From: Cycas panzhihuaensis
Lineage: Eukaryota; Cycadophyta
Assembly (NCBI GenBank): GCA_023213395.1
Contig: CM041465.1
Span: 25,613,741-25,677,740 of the forward strand
DNA: 64,000 nt
Direction of reading: 5' to 3'
The notes beneath the pieces are model-generated. The model was not told the DNA's origin and did not search any database. It worked only from the letters and a program-made list of their open reading frames with translations. This document shows, one piece after another, positions 24,110 through 35,697 of the stretch. A program made the position numbers and the translations under genes. Within the stretch, counting starts at the first letter, position 1. The number at the start of each line of letters is the position of its first letter.

Positions 24110-27100
24110 TTCTTGGACCCATCATCATCTTTTCTACAAGCTAAGAGAAGTCAAACACCATTTGAACTTATCTAATGGTACTAGTTTTATGAATATATCA
24201 GCACAATTCTGATTGGTGTGAATCTTCTTAAGTACCACTCCACCTGCTTCCACAACCTATCTAACAAAATGGTACTTAAGAGTAATATGCTTTGTTCTAT
24301 TATGATAAGCTAGATTCTTGTCTAAGTAAATGGTACTTTGACTATCACAAAATACCTTTACATTTTCCTGTCTCCTTCTAAGCTCAACCAATAGACCCTG
24401 TAACCAGATTGCTTCTTTATAAGCATGTGCTACAGCAAAATATTCAGCTTCTATGGTTGACATTGTAATTTTACTATGCAATTTGGACATCCAACTAACT
24501 GGACCATTTGCAAGAGTAAAAACATAACCTGAAGTAGACCTTCTTTTGTCTAAATCTCCTATAAAATGTGAATCGACATATCCACAAACCTGATTACCTG
24601 TACCTCCAAAGGTGATGCAGTTGTCACTCATGCCTCTTAAACACTAAAGCACCCATTTCACTACAGCCCAATGTTCCTTTTCTAGATTTGCTATAAATCT
24701 GCTAACTACATTAACTACATGTGAAATATCAGGTCTTGTACATACCATGGCATACATCAAACTTCCTACTGCACTGGCATAAGGCACACGAGACATATAA
24801 GCCTTTTCTTCTTCACTATTAAGACTCATATACGAAGAAAGCTTGAAATGGGAAGCCAATGGGATACTCACTGGTTTCACATTTGCCATCCCAAACCTAG
24901 TTAGCACCTTCTCTACATATTTCTATTATGATAACCATAGCTTACTATTTTTCTTGTCTCTGTGTGTCTCCATGCCTAAGATTTGTTTTGTAGCTCCTAG
25001 ATCCTTCATATTAAAAGTCCTAGCCAATTGAGCCTTTAGCTTATTTATTTCTTCCATGCTCTTGCTTGCAACTAGCATGTCATCAACATATAATACCAAG
25101 ATAATAAATAATCCATTGTCTATAAATTTAAATTAAACACAATGATCATACTCACTTCTTTTGAAATTTTGGCTCTCCATGAAGGCATCAAACTTCTTAT
25201 ACCACTACCTGGGTGATTGCTTCAAGCCATACAATGATTTCCTGATCCTGCAAACAAGTCTTTTCCTGCCATCTTGTACAAACCCTTATGGTTGATCCAT
25301 ATAGATCTCCTCATCTAAATCTCCATGTAGAAAGTTGTTTTTACATCTAACTACTCCAAATCTAAATCAAGAGAAGCTACCAATGCTAATAGCACTCGAA
25401 TTGAAACAAGTTTAACAACTGGTGAAAAGATCTTATGAAAGTCAATACCTGCTTTCTGTGTAAAACCTTTAGCCACCAATCTTACCTTATATTTATCAAC
25501 CTTTCCATAAACGTATGTTTTCTTTTTGAAAACCCTCCTGCAACCAATAGTCTTCCTGCCATGTGGAAGTTCTACCAAGTCCCATGAATTATTTTTCTTT
25601 AAAGCATCTATCTCTTCCTACATAGACCTTATCCACTTCTCACCATGGATATCATCTACTACTTCCTAATGACATGTTGGCTCACCATCATTATAAACTA
25701 AAGAAATAGAAATAGAAGGGTTGTACCTGTCAGGTGGATGACTAACTCATGTAGATCTTCTAACTATTGGTAGAGGAGTGTCCACATACTCTTGTGAATT
25801 TGCTATTAATTCATCTTCAGAAAGATCTTCATGCTCTTCTAATTCCACAAATGGTTGCATTTCAAACTGAACTTGTTGATGTTTAACTTGTTGCTCTTCT
25901 TTCATTTCAACTTCTCCACTATATGATTTTACAAGGGGAGATTCATCAAATACGACATCTCTGTTAATGGTGATTTTGTGGGCAGTAGGATCCCACAACC
26001 TGTATCCCTTCATACCATCTTTATCACCATAACCAATAAAGATATATCTCTTGGATTTTAGGTTTAACTTTAAATGTTTACTTTTGTTAGTCCAGGCATA
26101 AGCATCAAAACCAAAAACTTTTAAATTTGAATAATCACATGGATGTCCAGTCCATACCTCTTCAGGAATCTTGTAATCTATTGCAAGTGATGGTGACTGT
26201 TTACGGATAGCAAGTTGTTTGAATAGCTTACAAGCCCTGCTCCACTCCTGCATTACTTAGCATGCTTCTTGCTCTTTCCAAGAGTGTCCTATTCATGTGC
26301 TCAGCAATGCCATTTTATTGTGGAGTATAGCTAGTGGTCTTGTGTCTTTTGATCCCAGCTTCTCTGCAATAATTCTCAAATTCCAAAGAGTTGAACTCAC
26401 CTCCATTGTCAGTTCTTAAACATTTGATTGTCTTACCAATGATGTTCTCAACTAGAGCCTTGAATTGCTTAAACACACTAAACACTTTAGATTTCCTTTT
26501 CAAAAAATAGATACATACCTTCCTCGAGTAATCATCTATAAATGTGACAAAATACAATGATCCTCCATAAGATATTTTAGGGGTTAGTCCCCATACATCT
26601 GAATGTATGTAATCTAGAATGCCTTTACTAGTGTGACTGCCTACTTTAAACCTGAGTCTACACTATTTTCTAGAAACATAATGTTTACAAAAATCCAAGT
26701 CTGAAAGCTGCAAGTTAGGAAGTAACTTACGATTTATCAACACCTTAAGTCCTCTCTCACTCATGTTCCCAAGTCTCTGATGCCATAGCTGAGCTGGATC
26801 TTCTGCAGTCTTTGATGCTGTAGCTGCTTGGCTAACCTCTATACTTCCCACTAAAATGTAAAGATTCCCCTTCTTTAAGGCTTTTATAACAACCAAGGCA
26901 CCCTTTGACACTTTTAGGACTCCTTCATGACCTGTATACTTAAAACCACCTGAATCTAATTCACCCAAGGAAATCAGATTCTTTTTCAAAGTAGGTACAT
27001 GTCTAACCTTAGTTAATGTTCTAATTACCCCATCAAACATCTTAATTCTGATGCTACCAATGCCCACTGTCTTACAAGAAACTTCATTTCCCATAAGCAC

Positions 27101-28040
27101 ATCACCACCATCAAGAGGTTGGTATGATGAGAACCAACTCTTATGTGGACATGTGGTGCAAAGCACCTGAATCTAATAACCAGTCATGGTGATAATGAGA
27201 AACATTACAAGCGACCAAGACATCATCATCCATACCTTGATTTGACTCCACCTGATTTGCCTCCTTGACAGGATCTTCCTTTTTCTAGAACTCTTTCCTT
27301 TTGTAACAATCCTTCTTGAGGTGACTCGTCTTATTACAATGCCAACACCTAAGCTTATTCTTTTTTCTCTTTGACTTGGACCTCGATGTATCCCTAGAGT
27401 TGTATCCTCTCTCAAACATTCTACCCCTTACTGTCATGGCTTCTGGTGTGGAGGTTTCAAGACTAGACTTCCTCTGCACTTCTTCCATTAGTAAAGCACT
27501 CATAATAGAATCATATTCCAATTCATCTATAGTGCTAAAACTAATTGAGGTGATAATATTATCCCAGGATTCAGGTCATGAGCATAACAGGGTAACAACC
27601 TTATCCTCATCCTCAATTTTAACATCGATACTAGTCAATTGACAAATAAGAATATTGAAAATATTTAAATGGTCAGTAATTTTTATACCTTCCTTCATCT
27701 GTAATGAGTACAATTGCCTCTTTAGGTAGATTCAATTCGTTACTGATTTCGTCATATACAGGTCTTCCAATCTGGTCCATAATCCTGCTGCTATCTGCTC
27801 CCCTGCGATGTTAAATAAAACTTCATCTGCCAAGCACAATCATATTGTGTTAAGTACCTTTTTATCTAAATCATCCCATTCATCATCGTCCATCCCTGTG
27901 GGTTTCTTTGATTTACCTGCAAGGGCTTTATACAAACCCTACTGTATAAGAATATTATATGCTTTTAGCTTCCACAACTTGAAGTTGTTCTTGCCATTGA
28001 ATTTCTCTACCTCAAACTTTACACCTGCTAGTTTCACCAT
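24110..28040 (-). pseudogene. Copia A2 gag-pol polyprotein
   Basis: Gag starts at the ATG at 28040. Zinc knuckle CWHCNKTSHLKKDC is near 27347-27308. The protease is DSGAL near 27170, with the usual Ser after DSGA changed. Integrase has LWHQRLGNMSERG near 26785, TFIDDYSRKV near 26545, LRTDNGGEF near 26420 and MNRTLLERARSM near 26300. RT has RWVFKKK-like GCRRVFKKK near 25530 and intact YVDDML near 25080. RNase H (24631-24257) is open for 124 codons, with GYVDSHFIGD and FCDSQSTIYLDKN. Compared with A1 it has more frameshifts (frame changes near 27200, 26280, 25600 and 25000) but fewer stops in RNase H. The two copies complement each other's breaks, so they are old independent insertions of one family. 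Confidence 0.9.
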
Positions 28041-28092
28041 TTGGTGTAGAAAAGCTGACACCAAAACCTTCACAAACTCATTGTAAGAAAAA

Positions 28093-28110
28093 GAGTGGCT
28101 CTAATACCAC
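28093..28110 (-). promoter_or_regulatory. Primer-binding site of Copia A2
   Basis: The minus strand reads TGGTATTAGAGCCACTC beside the 5' LTR. It matches the Copia A1 site and the initiator methionine tRNA pairing sequence, with one change from the common form. Confidence 0.8.
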
Positions 28111-28111
28111 T

Positions 28112-28754
28112 TATTAAGAATACAAGGTCCCAAACCTTTTAACCGCCACCAAGATCTATTGCATTCTTACAACTAGTTACAGATATTAAAACTTAAAATT
28201 ACATGCAAGTTCTAAAATCAGAGATTATACAATAACATAAAAATGAAAGCCAAACATCACATATGCACTCGATATAATATGGTAAAACCTTAGCAGTGTG
28301 CTAGGGAAATATCCACACAAGAAAAGTATCGATCTTTATTGGTGTAGAATAGAGAAACAATATATCTTAGTTATAGAGTGCTCTCAAGAATAACAACCAA
28401 CTGCCACCATCATCATAGTATATTACATTACATACAACATAATAAGAAAAGCCCTAAAATGGGCTACATGAGAGGGACATCTAGGGCATGAATCTCAACC
28501 ATAGAATCTAGGGTATTTGTATCGAACGACCCTGATTCTCTTTACATTTTACTATGCTTTGCATAGCTAATTTTTTGGGTGGAGAGCTATCGCCCCCGAA
28601 CCCCCACCTAGCGGGGGGCGTTCCACGCCCCCTGTACCCCTAGCCAAGGGGGGCTCTCACCTCCCTTGGAATCCCCCGAGAAAGATTAGGGGTGAAACTA
28701 TGTCAAAAACATGCCAAAATTTTGGCCCCATAATTATTATCACAATATCCAACA
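28112..28754 (-). repeat. 5' LTR of Copia A2
   Basis: 643 bases, pairing with 23433-24077; by eye roughly one base in ten differs, indicating an old insertion. Its inner TG has become TA. The GC-rich block is at 28585-28640. Confidence 0.9.
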
Positions 28755-28759
28755 TCTTC

Positions 28760-31700
28760 TTTGCTATAGGAACTATATTAGAGACCCATTAAGAATAGTC
28801 ATCACTCTTAATGAATCCAACTCCTAACAACTTCTCTACCTTTTGCTTAATGGAAATAGAGAGGTAAGGATAAATATGGCATTACTTTTTCCATTTAAGT
28901 TTTATGCTAGGAATAATGGTAATGTTATGTTCAACAATTTAGGAGTCAAGGCCTTACATGTCTTTATAGTCCCACACAAAAACTGAGCAGAACTCATAGA
29001 AGAGATATCTAAACCGGGTAATCTCTTAGGGAGTATAAATAGCTCTCAACTTGATAATTCTAGGAGTACTCTCTATCTCTAGATCTACATTAATAGTTTG
29101 TTCTATAAGCATCACATTTCCTTTCTCAAAATGAGAAGGATTAGGTCCAATCAAAGAGATAGACTCCTGGGGTTAAGAATGGTCAATTATGACTTTAGAA
29201 AAACCCAACTTATGGTCTCCATAAGAAAAACTAGGAGATAAGCCTCCTAGATGCTTAATGATCACCTCATAATTCTCAAAATGATCAAGGTAAAAGAGGT
29301 TAATGAGGTGAAGGTTTTTAGATTGAGAATTAGGAAGAGAAAGAGATGTAAGAGATGGAAAAGAACCAACCAAAGAGTTTGGAGTGTATGCAAACTCTAT
29401 GATTGATGAAACTTAAGAAAAGAGAATAGGCCTATCCACAAACTCCCAAATTAAAGAAAAAGCTTAATTAAACTCTTGATTATCTATATTAAGATCATGG
29501 TGGGACCTAGATATCAAGACAAGCAAAGATATATAATAATCCATATGAGGACAGGAAGGGAAAGAGATAGTAGAAATGGAATTAACTTCTTGCACTCGAG
29601 TAGAAGGATAGTGACTGTTTTATCCTGAATCAAGTGGATTAGCACCTTCACCATCTGACTCTAAGTCTAGGTTTTGATACAACAACATCTTCCTCTCATC
29701 CCTATTTAACTATGTTTTAAAGAAAGAAGAGTGAGAGAAATATGGGGAAGCATCAACACATAAATCATGTATAGCTAAAGTTGAAGAAGTAGTCAATGAG
29801 GAACTAGTAATAGGAGGAACCATTATATTTGTCCTTAGAGGCAAGCACAAAACCTATGAAAAGTGGTGCTAAATAGGGGAAAAGGTACTTATGCGAATAG
29901 GCCTAGTTGGGGGTGGACCTCCATGAGGTATAATAGAATAAGAGGTTACTTCTTCATTAGGAACAAGGGAAGAGGACGAAGCCAAAGAATAGCCAATCAA
30001 GTATGAAGGCACGGGAATAGACAAGGAACTTGATGATAAAGAAACAACCTCAACTAAATCCACGTCCTTCACTTCTAGATGAGTTGAAGGGGCTTCAATA
30101 GCAAAGTATTACCCCAAACTAAGTGACTAAAAGAAATACTCTGTGGAGTCAAAAGATTCACCTGGTTTAGATAAAGTCTTGATGAGAGGGATTAATTACT
30201 TGATAGGTTTTGGCTTCCATTTAATAATTTTGAGTTGTCCCTCATGGATGAACCTATGTTCACTGAAGAAGGATGAACAAACTACTAACATTTGGGTAAT
30301 TTAAGGTCTACCAAAAAGAATATTATATTCTAGGTCTAAGTGAATGATAGTAAGCTTGGTAAGAACTACCTTTTCTTCCAATGTGAGGGGAAGAGTAACT
30401 TGACCCAATGGTACCTTTTAATTTTTATCATACCCTTAGCAGATCCACTTGCATGGGTCAAAAATAGAAATCTCTAAATCGTCAATAAGATGTAGAGGGA
30501 TTACATTGATAGATGATCCTTCATTAATAATAACCTACATGATGTTGATATCATCTTTCACAATTTCAATATAAAATAGGGGAATGCCATTCGATGCATA
30601 GGCAGAATGACTAGATAAGGTAGCAAGGTTAAAAGAAAGAGTGGAAGTAGGTGAAGAAACTACTAAAGGAACTCCTAATACCTTAAACAAAAGTTGACAT
30701 TACTCAAGGCAACATTTTAGTAAATCAATGATGATATGCCTATTGGAATAGTTTTTAAATCTTCTAACAAAGAGAAAGATCCATCTTTTATACTAGAGGA
30801 AATAGACCTAAACTTGATGGGACATGGAGGTCCTAGAGGTAAAGAGTCAGGATTCCTCACCATCAAATCATTAGGTGATTTAGATGGACCTATACTGTTT
30901 GTAGTCTCCACCATATTTATTGTTCTCTTGGTGTCACCACCTTTAGGAGGTAAGTAGGATTGATTGGTATTTCCTTTTGTTGGAGTATTTGTGGGAGCAG
31001 TAGTCCTTTTTGATGAATTAGAGCTTGATGTTTTATCTTCATCATCTTGTATCTACTTCTCATTGACTTTATCATCTTTATTGGTTTTCTTGCCATGTTG
31101 AAGCAATGGATCCTTGTAGATCATTTGGTCTTGTGGTGACTTTGAAGAATAGTTCACTTGAGTGTTTGTGTTATAAGCTACATTTTGAAGAGTTTGGAAC
31201 TCACTCATATCATATACATCTATTTGATGATAAGAGCACCATTTTATCTTCCTAAATGAAGGAGGAGGTGGGGGAGAAGCTTGTTTTTTCCTCCCCTTAG
31301 TCAAGTGAATGACTTTGGTCTCTTGTGAGGTTTGAGCCTGAGATGGACCATCAACACATGACTTAGTATTGATTGCATACTCAAGTGATCTAATTGAAGA
31401 AGTAAGGTGATTATATATAGGCTTAGGGTGGGTAGCCTTTGTAGGATAAACTGGTTCTTTATAAGGCATAGGTTTCCTAACCTTCTTGATACTTGCTTAT
31501 ATCTCAAATATCTCTAAGGCCAAACAATGATCAATTGCTTACTCGTACATTTGAGGACCAAGTTTCAAAACTTCTAAATACATATAGGACCTCAATGCAT
31601 TTATAAATAGATCAAATAACAAACTAGGATCAAGGTGTGAATGGTAGGTATGCACTTGGTCTTGAAATCTCTTGATGAAATCCCTGAAAGTTTCATCATG

Positions 31701-33220
31701 ATTTTGTTTAATTATCAACAAGCATTTGATGCTTAATTCAAACAATATCACTATATTAAAATAGTTGATAAAGGAGTCAACTAATTATTAAAATGAGAGA
31801 ATAGAGGTTGAAGGGGGGCAATAAAACCACTTCAAGGCATTTCCTTGAAGTAATTTAGGAAATAAGTGCATCATAACATAGTTATATAGCATAAAATATG
31901 TGCAAGTGAGCATAAATGCCTATATATGGGAGGTGGGGTCTTGAGAAGAGTCACCAAAAAAATTGGGCAACTTAGGAAGTAATCGAGGTATAGGTGACAA
32001 CAAGACTTCATGTCGGAAGGGAGACTTCATATAATCTAGGAAGGGCCTCCTTAGCCTCAATATAGTAGGACATTGAGGTAAGGATGATATATGAGGAATA
32101 GATGAATAGATGGGTTGTTAAGATTGTAGTTGTTATTATGAAATATCATGAAGTAGAAAAGTAGAAGGGGGAATAAACCATGCTGTGGGGTTAACAATAG
32201 AGTTGGTTTGAGGTATCAGGTTTTGAGGGAAACTTAAGTTGAAAGAGTAGAGGGGATTAGGTTGTGGGGTAGGTCTAAGAAAGTGTGAAGAGAAAGTGGG
32301 ATTAGAAGTCCCCAAATGTTGTGATTGTTCTACTGAAGCATATGGATGAATTGAATAAATATAAGAAATATGTTATGACGAGGAAATCATGTTAGACACC
32401 CTAGGTGATGGTAAGCGAGGTCTAATACCATATGACCAAGTAGTATGTGATGCATGGAGGGGTACTTAAGTGATAGAAGAAACAGGATATAAAGAGGAAA
32501 TCCTAGTGGAGTAAGATTGAATTGGTCATAGACTAAGTGAGGCCATAACCACTTGATTAAAAGTGGGTATGTGGATGACACTAGGGATGCTATGAACAAT
32601 AGTGGTGGAATCACCTCCATGAGCAGGAGGTATGGGATGGGAAGAATGAATCTAAGTTTGTTTCCTAAGAGAAGATTGACAAGGTTATGAATGAGTCAAT
32701 TTGTAGTTGTCAACTTCCTCTACAGATGGGAAATGAGGTCATGACATAAGCCTTGGTGAAAGAGGATGAGAAGGGTGAGGAGACAACATGGCATTAGGCA
32801 GAGGGCCTACCTTAATCGACTCAGAGTCTTCACCTAAGGGATCGATTTAAGCATGTTGTAGTAGAGATGACATGGTATAAGTCTCCAAGTAAAATGGGTC
32901 ATGGTAACTAGGCATGTGTAGTAGGGTAGGGATCCTAGTAAGGATCGGCTCAGGAAAAGATGGATGTAGCTAATCCAAAGGTGGTTCTTCTTATACGAAT
33001 GAAGGATCCATAAAATAAGAATCACTGGGATACTAAGAAGGTTCTAGATATCCTTGCTCCACCAGTATGTTATATAATTAGGTTGAATATTTAGGAGGAT
33101 AAGCATATGTTACATGTACTTGAGGTTTTGAAGATTTAATGTACAATAATGAAACATCCTAACCAAAGTGTAATGGGTATGCTTGAGAATCATGTGGAAG
33201 GCCTTGAAGTCTTAATGGGT
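28760..33220 (-). pseudogene. Gypsy D gag, protease and start of reverse transcriptase
   Basis: Gag begins with a long variable Pro/Ser/His-rich N-terminal part (33220-32300), similar in layout to Gypsy E and to the second family D element at 63380-64000. The Gag core is at about 31860-31540, with NETFRDFIKRFQDQVHT (31690-31640). A Cys/His box, WCSYHQIDVYDMSE, lies near 31240 (last Cys lost). A Lys/Pro-rich linker separates it from the protease, whose active site is NEGSS at 30525-30511; the catalytic Asp codon reads AAT (Asn). LEYNILFGRP, the C-terminal protease box, is near 30340. A 1.4-kb spacer with weak coding leads to the RT N-terminus (VGFIKS.DYS, WVSNIVPIAKK near 28770). RT continues beyond the Copia A2 insertion. 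Many stops and frame changes. Confidence 0.75.
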
Positions 33221-33263
33221 ACCTAAGTGTAGGTGTTTTTGTTTCCATAGCTTGAGGATAAAT

Positions 33264-33351
33264 GGTGGCTCCCCAGTATGGTCATTAGAAAGATGGTTGG
33301 TTCTAGGGGATTCTTGGGTTCAATCCCTAGCAAGGTCATCAGAAAGATGGT
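33264..33351 (-). promoter_or_regulatory. Gypsy D leader with duplicated primer-site-like unit
   Basis: Directly after the 5' LTR the minus strand has two related units about 54 bases apart. The first begins ACCATCTTTCTGATGACCTT and continues GCTAGGGATTGAACCC. The second begins ACCATCTTTCTAATGACCAT and continues ACTGGGGAGCC. GGGATTGAACCC in the first resembles the complement of a tRNA T-arm, so this may be an extended primer-binding site. The family D copy at 63293-63325 shows one such unit. Confidence 0.45.
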
Positions 33352-34601
33352 TGTACACTTAGGGGGGACCTAAACTTAATATCTCTCAATTCCTTTTTAT
33401 AAGTAAAATTGGGAGATACAAAGCCTAAGAAGAACTAAGGGACCATCTTTGCCTAACTCCTAAGGAGGAGTCTTTACCTAGTAGTGCCATCTAATTACGT
33501 GTGAATGGATATGAAAAAAGGTGTGGATGTGAAATGGGATGATAGAATATACTAATCTACATGACTTGATGAAGGAGTTCTAAGTTTAGAGATGCACTGA
33601 CAGTATCCTCAATGTCCTTCCTAGGGACTCCTCTCATGTAATCCTTTCAACGTTTCAAGTTTTACTTAGATATGGGAGAGGGTAAGTTAATAAAAAGGTG
33701 GTTTGTCTTATTTTGGCTTCTTGCCTTAGTTTGTGTTCGCTTTGTTTATTTGTTCTTTTGAGTTTTATTCTTCTTCTTAGATTGTGATATGATAGCAACA
33801 AAGAAATGAAACCAAGAGAGTAAGATAAATCTATACAATAAAAAAGACCACAAGATCAAACTCACATAAATCTTTTTTATTTTATTTTTAATTTTTGTTA
33901 TTAAATCAAAATCAAGCAAATTAGAAACAATGCATACAAGTTCTCTTATGTTTTTTTTTTTTTCTGAAATGAAATATGAGCATGCAACTGTAAAAAAGGC
34001 TTTCCTATATACAATATGCATGTTTCACTTCAAAAGAAATGATGCTACTCAAAATCCGGAATTCACTATATGATTTTTATACAAGTTTCTTTTAAGAGAG
34101 ATCAATCAACATGTAAAACTAGCCAATATGCTTCAACCTTGATGCATGCAACCAATTCTCTTAAAAAAGGTGATGAATAATGCAGAAAGAAGTGAGATTC
34201 TTAAAAGAAACAATAACTATTTTTTGATAATTTTTAGACCTGTGAGATGATGGATAAATCATAAATCTGAGCAATAATCATTCACATGAAACTTCTCCAA
34301 AGATTCTATCATAATTAGAGTAGTAAGAGCTCTAAAAAGGTCCTTGAACCCTAAGCAAAACTGAAAATCAGAAATATTTTAACCAAACAACATTCTTAAC
34401 TTTTCATTCTCAAGGTAAAGAAGCTAACTTAAAAATAGAAGTGCATGCAACTATAAGGATATAAGACAAAAAATTATTTTCTATTGTAAAAAATGCCTCA
34501 GAATTGTAGTTTTCTTTTAAATTGACCAACTTTTCTACAAATTTTTCTTCAAATCAAATCAAAGAAGGAAGAACAACAATCAAAAGAGGTCAAACTATAG
34601 C
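33352..34601 (-). repeat. 5' LTR of Gypsy D, inner segment
   Basis: Downstream part of the family D LTR, separated from its upstream part (41356-42072) by the Gypsy F insertion. It matches the forward family D LTR at 61427-63294, for example AGACTCCTCCTTAGGAGTTA on the minus strand near 33470 against AGACTCCTTCTTAGGGGTTA near 63165. It contains a T run at 33950-33962. LTR length without the insertion is about 1.97 kb. Confidence 0.7.
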
Positions 34602-35654
34602 TGATCCAGGAGGATCTACCATATGTTTACAGGATGCAGAAAATGCTAGGCATTGGAATAACTGAAAGAGATATGGCTAAATGGTATCAAAATTATATGA
34701 AATTTTGTGTAAAGGTAGAAGACACATCCCACTAGATGTGTACAAGAGGTGGGGTTTATAAAATATCATTTGATTAGAGTTCAAGCCTTGTTTTGTATAA
34801 AATTAATCCCACAGCTAGTAGAAAAAAAATAACAAATATATATTATTATTAAATAAATAAAAATATAGCCAATGACATCAAAATGTGATAAAATTTTGAG
34901 GAAGTAGAGGATACATGTGTTCCTATACATATACCAAATTTGAGCTAAATTAGAGTCCGTTAAGGTTAGTTGCAAGCTACAACGTTTAAGAATTATATGA
35001 AGGCCACTTGGACAGCAAAAAAAATAGCAAATACATATTATCATTAAATGAATAAAAATTAGACAAATGACATCTAAATGAGCTAAAATTTTGAGGAAGA
35101 AGAGGGGACATGTGTTCCTATACGTGTACCAAATTTGAGTCAAATTGGAGTCTGCTAAGATTAGTTACAAGCTACAATGTTTTAAGAATTACATGAAGGC
35201 CACTTGGACAACATGCACTCTGGTTGTTAGTGGTTATACTTACATGATTGCCACTTGTTAAACATGCAATTTTAGTTTCTTTTTATAAATTGAGCCCTAA
35301 TGTAGGTTGGAGAGGTGGTTCTTGGAGACTTGACTTGGGAAGCATCCTTGGAGAAGCATTTTTAGAGGGTTGGAGTCCCCCTTATGGTATAATTGTATCA
35401 TTTATTCCTTGTAATTTTACCATTCTTTTGCTAGTTGATTTCTCCATCATTAAATGGAGATTTTCATAGTCTAATAAAAGTACTACTCCTCATACTTCTA
35501 GATCAATGTTGAGAATAAATGATTTGGTGTAGAATTTCCTTTTGTGGGCTCATTGTTATTTTGATGTTATTAAGATTTCTACACTAACTCCCAAGATCTC
35601 AATGAGAAAAGGTTGATAATTGACTTCTTCACCAACTAAGCTCTTTTGGGATCA
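34602..35654 (+). repeat. 5' LTR of Gypsy F
   Basis: 1,053 bases, TGATCCAGG to GGGATCA. A TATA box, TATAAAT, is at 35284-35290. It contains an internal tandem duplication of about 195 bases (see 34830-35215). Confidence 0.92.
34830..35215 (+). repeat. Two-copy tandem duplication within the Gypsy F LTR
   Basis: Two head-to-tail units with a period of about 195 bases; for example GAGGAAGTAGAGG at 34898 recurs as GAGGAAGAAGAGG at 35093. Each unit includes ACATGTGTTCCTATAC and ends near GAAGGCCACTTGGACA. The 3' LTR has the same two units (about 40520-40910), so the duplication predates this insertion. It produces a repetitive minus-strand open frame that is not a gene. Confidence 0.85.
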
Positions 35655-35659
35655 TATTT

Positions 35660-35672
35660 TGGTATCAAAGCC
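35660..35672 (+). promoter_or_regulatory. Primer-binding site of Gypsy F
   Basis: TGGTATCAAAGCC, six bases from the 5' LTR end. It differs by one base from the initiator methionine tRNA pairing site TGGTATCAGAGCC. Confidence 0.8.
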
Positions 35673-35697
35673 TGTGATCTTTGTTGTAGGGACTTGA

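Larger units (their letters stand above)
23433..28754 (-). mobile_element. Copia A2 retrotransposon inserted in Gypsy D reverse transcriptase
   Basis: Full-length, 5.3 kb, minus strand. LTRs begin and end TG..CA on the outer edges. A perfect 5-bp target duplication, TCTTC, lies at 23428-23432 and 28755-28759. The break falls inside the Gypsy D reverse transcriptase; coding on both sides is continuous in order. Sister of Copia A1. Confidence 0.92.

Noticed and set aside
33315-33345. A GGGTTCAATCCC segment resembling a tRNA T-arm, considered as a tRNA gene.
   Set aside because: No anticodon or D arm can be placed upstream. Position after the LTR fits primer-site complementarity better.
34781-35143. 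A 120-codon minus-strand frame with an internal protein-level repeat.
   Set aside because: The repeat is the 195-base tandem duplication of the Gypsy F LTR; the frame is a by-product.
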